A DNA stretch of 37,519 bases from Calditrichota bacterium (GTDB taxonomy: Bacteria > Zhuqueibacterota > Zhuqueibacteria > JANLFK01 > Oleimicrobiaceae). Every line of letters starts with the position of its first letter. The first letter of the stretch is position 1. Shown piece after piece: positions 32,762-37,519 of the stretch. Where the stretch lies: assembly GCA_014359355.1 (NCBI GenBank), contig JACIZP010000174.1:1-37519 (forward strand). Direction: 5' to 3'. A program made the translations under genes and the position numbers. The notes below the pieces were generated by a model. It was not told the origin of the DNA. It searched no databases and saw only the letters and a program-made list of their open reading frames with translations.

Positions 32762-33949
32762 ATGCGTTTCGCCTGCGGGCTCATTGTGGCCCTGTGCACA
32801 TGGCTGGCGTGCAGCTCAGAGCCGCCCAACCGCTGGGAGGCCGATGCACCGCGCATCGTGGAGATCAGGGTGCCGGCGGTGCTCAATCGCTCGCAAACGT
32901 ACCTTCTCCAGGCCGTGGTCGCCGACCCGCAGGGAGCATCTGACGTACGCTTTGTGCTCATAACACGCTACGCACAGGGGAGCGCCGTCGCCACCGACAC
33001 CTTGTGGGACGATGGCGCGTTCCTGCACTCAGACGATGGGGACGACATTGCCAAGGACGGCATCTTTTCGCAGCGGGTCAGTTGGACCTCAGCACAGAGC
33101 GGCGCGGAGAGCCTTTCCCTGGAATTCCGCGCCGTGGACCAGGCGGGCCACTGGTCGGACACGGTAGTCAAGACTGTGCTGCTGCGCCCCAACGCGCCGC
33201 CACAGATTCTCCACCTGAGCGTACCGGACACGCTGCCCAGCGGCTTTGCGGGGAGCTACCTGTTCTGTGCCGATGTATTCGATTCGCAAGGCGTGGCTGA
33301 CGTCAGCATGGTCAGTTTTCGCGCCTTACAAGGAGGAGCCTGGGCCTTCGAGGGTCTGCTGGTGGATGATGGCACTCAAGGAGATGAAGTCGCTGGCGAC
33401 GCGCGCTTTTCCATGCGCGTGGAGGCAGCCTTTGCCGCCGGCAAGAAGGGGGAGTACCAGCTTATCTTCGTCGCAGCAGATTTGGGGGGAGCGCACAGCC
33501 CTGAGGTGCAGGCGCAGCTCTTCATCGGCAACGGACCGCCGCTGCTGAGCCAATTGAGCCTGCCAGACTCCGTGAGCAAGCCGGCGAGCGGCGCCATCTT
33601 CGTGCCAATTACCGTGGCGGTGAGCGACCCCCAGTCGCTGGCCGACATCAAGCGCGTCGGCTTCACTTCGCAGAAGCCAGATCTGTCCTATGCCAACGGC
33701 GGGCAACCGATCCCGATGGTGGACAACGGCCTGCCGTTTGACCCGCTGGTGAATCAGGCCTACGGTGACCAGGTGGCTGGCGACGGAGTGTTTACTTTCA
33801 CGCTGGTGGTGTATGCCGATCAGGAGGCGAGCAAGTGGGACCCGCGGGGCACTCCGATCCAGCAGGGGTGGTACACCTTTACCTTCCAGGCGGAGGACAA
33901 AGTTGGAAACACCAGTGATGCTATTGCCCGCCGTTTCAAGATCAAGTAG
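32762..33949 (+). CDS. Lipoprotein with three Ig-like repeats carrying a DDG...GD..AGDG.F motif
   Basis: A 395-residue predicted lipoprotein with signal peptide and lipobox WLAC (Cys17). The mature protein has three similar beta-rich units of about 110-125 residues. Each contains a variant of one motif: DDGAFLHSDDGDD with DGIF, DDGTQGDEVAGDARF, and DNG...GDQVAGDGVF. The Asp/Gly-rich loops look like calcium-binding or the 'DxxxGDxxAGDGxY' loops of choice-of-anchor/Ig-like surface proteins. Each unit starts with a PP.I..L.VPD-type segment. Function unknown. It is probably an outer-membrane surface protein, given the sorting-domain and PorV-like neighbours. GAGGG at 32751-32755 precedes the ATG. 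Confidence 0.82.
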   Translation: MRFACGLIVALCTWLACSSEPPNRWEADAPRIVEIRVPAVLNRSQTYLLQAVVADPQGASDVRFVLITRYAQGSAVATDTLWDDGAFLHSDDGDDIAKDGIFSQRVSWTSAQSGAESLSLEFRAVDQAGHWSDTVVKTVLLRPNAPPQILHLSVPDTLPSGFAGSYLFCADVFDSQGVADVSMVSFRALQGGAWAFEGLLVDDGTQGDEVAGDARFSMRVEAAFAAGKKGEYQLIFVAADLGGAHSPEVQAQLFIGNGPPLLSQLSLPDSVSKPASGAIFVPITVAVSDPQSLADIKRVGFTSQKPDLSYANGGQPIPMVDNGLPFDPLVNQAYGDQVAGDGVFTFTLVVYADQEASKWDPRGTPIQQGWYTFTFQAEDKVGNTSDAIARRFKIK

Positions 33950-33953
33950 CCGC

Positions 33954-35405
33954 GTGCGTAGAATGTGGCGCTCGGCCCTCGTCGCAGGGCTCCTCGTCGC
34001 CATTGTCCCTGTTGCCAGCAGTGCGCAAGTGCTGGGCAAGTCAGGCTATCACTTCGACCAGCCTGCGCCGGTGCCGCGGCTGGCAGGCAACGCGGTCACA
34101 GACATTTTGCTCGCGGGGGGAAAGATATGGGCAGGCACCGGTGGCGGGCTCAGCGTGAGCGAGGACGGAGGCAGGAGTTGGCGTTCCTATTCCCGCGCCC
34201 ACGGCCTCGGCAAAGGAGGCGTCTCGGCACTGGCAATACGCGGGGATACCATCTGGACAGCCACTGCCTTCGACACGCTCATCACCAACATCGGCTACCT
34301 GCCGGCAGGCGGCGGGCTCTCCTACAGCATCGACGGAGGAGCCACCTGGCAGTGGATCCCCCAGCCTGGTCCGACCCCTGTGCAAAACGTCACCTACGAC
34401 ATCGCTCTCACCGGCGAGGCGGTCTGGATCACCAGCTGGGGAGGCGGGCTGCGACGGTCGCTAGACATGGGTCAGACCTGGGAGGTGGTGACGCCCGATA
34501 CCTTTCTTTTCGACCCCTACGGCAATCTCAACCACCGCGCCTTCGCGGTGATCGCCGTCGAGGACACGCTCTGGGTCGGCACTGCTAAAGGCATCAACAA
34601 GTCCATTGACGGCGGCCGCACATGGCTGAACATGAACCACCAGAATCAGCCGCAGCCTATTTCGGGCAACTTCGTGGTGGCTCTTGCCCATCAGCGCTAT
34701 GAGGGCAAGTCCCTCTTGTGGGCGGCGACCATTGAGGCGGAGGATCCGGATGAGTTCCGTGCGGTCTCCGTGTCCGACGACGGCGGCAAGAGCTGGCGCA
34801 CGGTACTGCGCGGCGAGTTTGTGCATAACTTCGGCTTTGACCCGGTCGCTGGCACCGTCTATGCGGTCTCCGACAACGGCCTTTGGAAGTCCGTGGCGCC
34901 CGATTCCTTTCTTGTCTTTCCGCCCATCGTCGATGCCAATACGGGGGAGCGCGTCTACACCACGCAATTCTATTGCGCGGCCTTGGGCCAGGACGGTTAC
35001 CTCTGGGTGGGCACGGCCGACGGGCTGGCCAGAACCAACAACAACGGCTTCACCTGGCAGGTGTTTCGGGCCTATGTGCCCACCGGTACCGCAGGAGCGC
35101 CGCGCACCTACGCTTACCCGAACCCGTTTTCGCCGATGCGCCACAACCAGCTGGGCGCGGATGGCTATGTGCGCTTCCAATACAACACGACCAAGCCCAC
35201 GCGGGTCACCATCCGCATCTACGATTTCGCTATGGATCTTGTGGCCACGGTGGTCGAGGGCAAAGCAAGGCCGGTTGGGGATTTCAGCGAGGCGTGGAAC
35301 GGTCGCAATGACGGTGGCGACCTCGTGGCCAATGGGGTTTACTTCTACCGCCTGGACATCGAGGGCGAAGGCACGTTCTGGGGCAAGGTGATGATTCTGA
35401 ATTGA
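33954..35405 (+). CDS. Secreted Asp-box (BNR) beta-propeller protein with type IX sorting domain
   Basis: About 483 residues. The signal peptide (WRSALVAGLLVAIVPVASSAQ) follows the start; GTG 33954 gives MRRMWRS and ATG 33963 gives a shorter version, and neither has a clear ribosome binding site, so the start is uncertain by 3 codons. At least six Asp-box repeats of the form S.DGG.SW are spaced along residues 50-380 (SEDGGRSW, SIDGGATW, SLDMGQTW, SIDGGRTW, SDDGGKSW, NNNGFTW), as in sialidase and Vps10-like propellers. No sialidase active-site arginine set is apparent, so a binding role is more likely. From about residue 383, YAYPNPFSP begins a FlgD-like sorting domain ending VMILN. Two PorV-like genes follow. 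Confidence 0.88.
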   Translation: MRRMWRSALVAGLLVAIVPVASSAQVLGKSGYHFDQPAPVPRLAGNAVTDILLAGGKIWAGTGGGLSVSEDGGRSWRSYSRAHGLGKGGVSALAIRGDTIWTATAFDTLITNIGYLPAGGGLSYSIDGGATWQWIPQPGPTPVQNVTYDIALTGEAVWITSWGGGLRRSLDMGQTWEVVTPDTFLFDPYGNLNHRAFAVIAVEDTLWVGTAKGINKSIDGGRTWLNMNHQNQPQPISGNFVVALAHQRYEGKSLLWAATIEAEDPDEFRAVSVSDDGGKSWRTVLRGEFVHNFGFDPVAGTVYAVSDNGLWKSVAPDSFLVFPPIVDANTGERVYTTQFYCAALGQDGYLWVGTADGLARTNNNGFTWQVFRAYVPTGTAGAPRTYAYPNPFSPMRHNQLGADGYVRFQYNTTKPTRVTIRIYDFAMDLVATVVEGKARPVGDFSEAWNGRNDGGDLVANGVYFYRLDIEGEGTFWGKVMILN

Positions 35406-35416
35406 CTGGAGGAGCG

Positions 35417-36385
35417 ATGAGGAGGCGGCTGTTAAGCGGGGTGATGGGCGTCGGCTGGTTGTTGCTGGGCTCCGTGGCCTTGGCAGGGGAGGGCATCGGC
35501 GGCTACGCGGGGGCGTTTCTTCGCATGGGGGTGACTCCCCGAGCTCAGGCAATGGGGGACGCCTTCGTGGCAGTGCCCGAGGGGCCATGCATTGGCCTGT
35601 ACAACCCAGCAGGGGTAGCGCTGCTCAGCGGGCCACAGCTGACTGCGAGTGCGGGCGCCTTGGCCTTGGATCGTTCCCTCTACGTGCTTGGTTTCGCGTT
35701 GCCCATTCACCCCAAGGGCATTGGCGCCATGGATGGTGGCCTCGGGCTGACGTGGGTCCACGGTGCAGTGCATGACATCGACGGCCGCGACGCGGACGGC
35801 GTGCACATTGGAACATTCTCCAATGCAGAGAACGCTTTCGTCTTCACCTTTGCGGTGCGGCCCCATCGTGCGGTAGCGGTGGGCATGACCGGAATGATCC
35901 TCTACAACCGCCTGCCTGGCGTGACTCGCGACAACGGAACTCTGACCAGCTCAGGGGTTGGCGTGCACCTGGGTGTGGCTGCCATGCCTGTGACCGGACT
36001 GGTGGTGGGGGCGGCAGTGCACAACATCAATGCCAAGTACACGTGGAACACCGAGAGCGTCTACGAGCGCGGCACCAGTGTGGTGGACCGCTTCCCGCTC
36101 GCGTTGCGCGCCGGGGCTTCCTATCGCCCGGCCTGGGGTTGGCTGCTGGCCAGCGCGGAGCTGGAACAGAGCGACAAGCAGGGCACATTGTACCGTCTTG
36201 GCGTAGAAGCCACCATCAGCCGGCAGTTAGCGCTGCGCGCCGGGGTGGACAACGGTCGACTGCGCTGCGGCCTTGGTTTCAGCTTTCCGGTGTTCGGTCG
36301 GGCCGTGGCGTTGGACTATGCCTTCCTGCCTACCGTCGAGGGTCTTGCCGCCGACCACATGTTCGCCTGGGTCTTCCACTTCTAA
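35417..36385 (+). CDS. PorV/PorQ-family outer-membrane beta-barrel protein
   Basis: A 322-residue protein with signal peptide (ending SVALAGEG) and the opening pattern of the family, GAFLRMGVTPRAQAMGDAFVAVPEG followed by LYNPAGVALL, in which the alternating barrel strands follow. Members of PF03687/UPF0164 include PorV, the outer-membrane shuttle that hands type IX cargo to the sortase PorU, and PorQ. The gene follows an Asp-box sorting-domain protein, which fits a role in exporting or anchoring that cargo. The ATG 35417 is set by GGAGG at 35408-35412, overlapping the end of the preceding gene. Confidence 0.86.
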   Translation: MRRRLLSGVMGVGWLLLGSVALAGEGIGGYAGAFLRMGVTPRAQAMGDAFVAVPEGPCIGLYNPAGVALLSGPQLTASAGALALDRSLYVLGFALPIHPKGIGAMDGGLGLTWVHGAVHDIDGRDADGVHIGTFSNAENAFVFTFAVRPHRAVAVGMTGMILYNRLPGVTRDNGTLTSSGVGVHLGVAAMPVTGLVVGAAVHNINAKYTWNTESVYERGTSVVDRFPLALRAGASYRPAWGWLLASAELEQSDKQGTLYRLGVEATISRQLALRAGVDNGRLRCGLGFSFPVFGRAVALDYAFLPTVEGLAADHMFAWVFHF

Positions 36386-36400
36386 CCGCAGGAGCGGCTC

Positions 36401-37309
36401 ATGCATCGTTGGCTCTCTCTGGGGATATTGCTATTAGCAGGAACCGCATGGGCAGGGCAGTCCGGCCGAACTGGATTTGCTCTCCTCAGGATGAACTCGG
36501 GCGCCAGGACGGCCGCCCTGGCAGGGGCAGGAACTGCCTCCGCGGTCGACGCGAGCGCTGCCCTCGCCAACCCGGCCGGTCTGCCCGCCTTGCGCGGCAG
36601 CGAGGTGTATCTCGCGCACGAGGAGTGGCTGCAAGGCATCGACCACGACCTCCTGGCAGTGGCAATTGTCGGCAGGAACAGCGCCTGGGCGTTGAGCCTG
36701 GCCCATCTAGCGGTGGGGGACATCGAGCTGCGCACTATGCCCTCCACTGAGCCGCTGGCTTCGGTTTCGGCACATGAGGTGGTTCTCGGCCTAAGCCATG
36801 CACGCCAGGTGCACGAGCGGCTGCGCCTCGGCATTACGGCGAAGTACTTGTATGACAAAATCTACCTCGACACTGCGGGAGGCCTGGCCGTGGATGTCGG
36901 TGCTTTGTACGAGACCGGCTGGTACGGCTTAACGTGCGGCGCAGCTGTGCGCAACCTAGGCGCCACCGGACGCCTGCGCGACGAGCGCGTAGCCTTGCCG
37001 TACCAGGTGCAAGCAGGACTCTCTAGGCAGGTGGATCTTCCGGCCCTGCAGAGCAAGTTGCTCGTGGTGGCGGACGTCCTTTTCGAGCGAGGGGAGAGCG
37101 CAAAGCTATTGTTGGCGATGGAAGGCCTGTTGCGCGACATCGTGGCGGTGCGCCTGGGCTATGCAGCAGGCTACGACTCGCGAGGGCTCTCGTTCGGCAT
37201 CGGCCTTGCCAGTGGCCGCTACCGCTTGGATTATGCCTACACACCCTTCGAAAATGATCTGGGCAATGCGCAGCAAGTTTCTCTTTCTATTGGTCTGAGC
37301 AAACGGTAA
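36401..37309 (+). CDS. Second PorV/PorQ-family outer-membrane beta-barrel protein
   Basis: A 302-residue protein with a signal peptide (1-18, ending TAWAGQ). It has the family's LLRMNSGARTAALAGAGTA and ANPAGLPAL, followed by alternating strands ending in a C-terminal strand (VSLSIGLSKR). It is clearly a distant copy of the preceding gene, 16 bases upstream, so the two are tandem paralogues. In each, the segment after the signal has the same LRM-x(5)-A-x(3)-G-x(2)-A core. The two may form a complex or serve different cargo. GGAG before the ATG supports the start. Confidence 0.84.
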   Translation: MHRWLSLGILLLAGTAWAGQSGRTGFALLRMNSGARTAALAGAGTASAVDASAALANPAGLPALRGSEVYLAHEEWLQGIDHDLLAVAIVGRNSAWALSLAHLAVGDIELRTMPSTEPLASVSAHEVVLGLSHARQVHERLRLGITAKYLYDKIYLDTAGGLAVDVGALYETGWYGLTCGAAVRNLGATGRLRDERVALPYQVQAGLSRQVDLPALQSKLLVVADVLFERGESAKLLLAMEGLLRDIVAVRLGYAAGYDSRGLSFGIGLASGRYRLDYAYTPFENDLGNAQQVSLSIGLSKR

Positions 37310-37327
37310 CTTCGCAGGAGGTGAGAG

Positions 37328-37519
37328 ATGGCAAAATATCGCATCGCGTGGCTACCGGGTGATGGCATCGGCAAGGATGTGATGGAGGCGGCGCGTATCG
37401 TCCTCGACAGGCTCGAGTTCGATGCCGAATATGTGCCCGGGGACATCGGCTGGGAGTTCTGGTGCAAGGAAGGCAACCCACTCCCGGATCGCACCATCAA
37501 GCTCCTGAAGGAGACCGAT
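37328..37519 (+). CDS. Isocitrate/isopropylmalate dehydrogenase family protein (3' truncated by window edge)
   Basis: The first 64 residues are visible. They begin MAKYRIAWLPGDGIGKDVM, the cofactor-loop signature of the decarboxylating beta-hydroxyacid dehydrogenases (isocitrate, isopropylmalate, homoisocitrate and tartrate), which use NAD(P) and a divalent metal in the TCA cycle or in leucine or lysine synthesis. The substrate loop that would separate these lies beyond the window, so the member cannot be fixed. AGGAGGT at 37316-37322 gives a strong ribosome binding site. It follows the PorV-like genes by 18 bases, with no promoter or terminator visible between. Confidence 0.88.
   Translation, partial: MAKYRIAWLPGDGIGKDVMEAARIVLDRLEFDAEYVPGDIGWEFWCKEGNPLPDRTIKLLKETD

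Noticed and set aside
32651-32765. CTGAGA and GGATAATGC strings suggesting a TPP riboswitch
   Set aside because: The conserved ACCTGA element and the stem order of the thi-box are missing, and the following gene is a surface lipoprotein.
1-37519. Mobile elements, integrases, CRISPR arrays, phage genes
   Set aside because: No transposase or integrase domains and no direct-repeat arrays were seen; composition looks even apart from promoter patches.

Overview
The window is a GC-rich (about 60%), gene-dense bacterial chromosome segment. Two large secreted proteins end in a YPNPF-type C-terminal sorting domain like those of the type IX secretion system, and two PorV/PorQ-like outer-membrane barrels sit beside one of them. 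With lipoproteins, a lipid-A-core heptose enzyme and a eukaryote-like isoleucyl-tRNA synthetase, this points to a diderm of the FCB superphylum, perhaps a KSB1- or Calditrichota-like lineage. That placement is inference, since no rRNA is present. No mobile element, phage gene or CRISPR array was seen.

Layout. 1-7809 (+): the end of a glycosyltransferase, a 1406-residue secreted subtilase, coaE and comEC. 7844-12741 (+): pyruvate kinase, an Aur1-like PAP2 membrane enzyme, a FabH-like ketosynthase and a phosphofructokinase with pyrophosphate-type motifs. 12836-20947 (+): a housekeeping run from a near-consensus promoter: PLP-homeostasis protein, DivIVA, a lipoprotein, purine nucleoside phosphorylase, ileS, a DksA/TraR zinc-finger protein, lspA and rluD. 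20965-26340 (-): tRNA-Val(CAC), a secreted GH38 alpha-mannosidase, a fused heptose nucleotidyltransferase/phosphatase, and a small SelW-like selenoprotein with an in-frame UGA. 26382-27201: a long gap without a recognisable gene. 27353-32544 (+): lipoprotein, divergent polysaccharide deacetylase, an unusual PdxJ homologue, HD hydrolase, tryptophanase and a HAD phosphatase. 32541-32746: a promoter, a structured leader or small RNA, and an intrinsic terminator. 32762-37519 (+): a cell-surface module (repeat lipoprotein, Asp-box propeller with sorting domain, two PorV-like barrels), then the start of an isocitrate/isopropylmalate dehydrogenase.

Main discoveries. (1) An unannotatable-by-default selenoprotein of the SelT/SelW/SelH (Rdx) family at 20965-21192, with UGA at the redox-active CxxU position, overlapping the preceding gene by GTGA. 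(2) A PdxJ homologue that keeps much of the fold and phosphate-site motifs but lacks the residues equivalent to E. coli His45, Glu72 and His193. (3) A promoter-to-terminator unit of about 170 nt that folds into a long bulged hairpin upstream of a lipoprotein gene. (4) Five promoters sharing TTGnnn-N17-TAnnnT, which give a usable housekeeping sigma-factor consensus for this genome.
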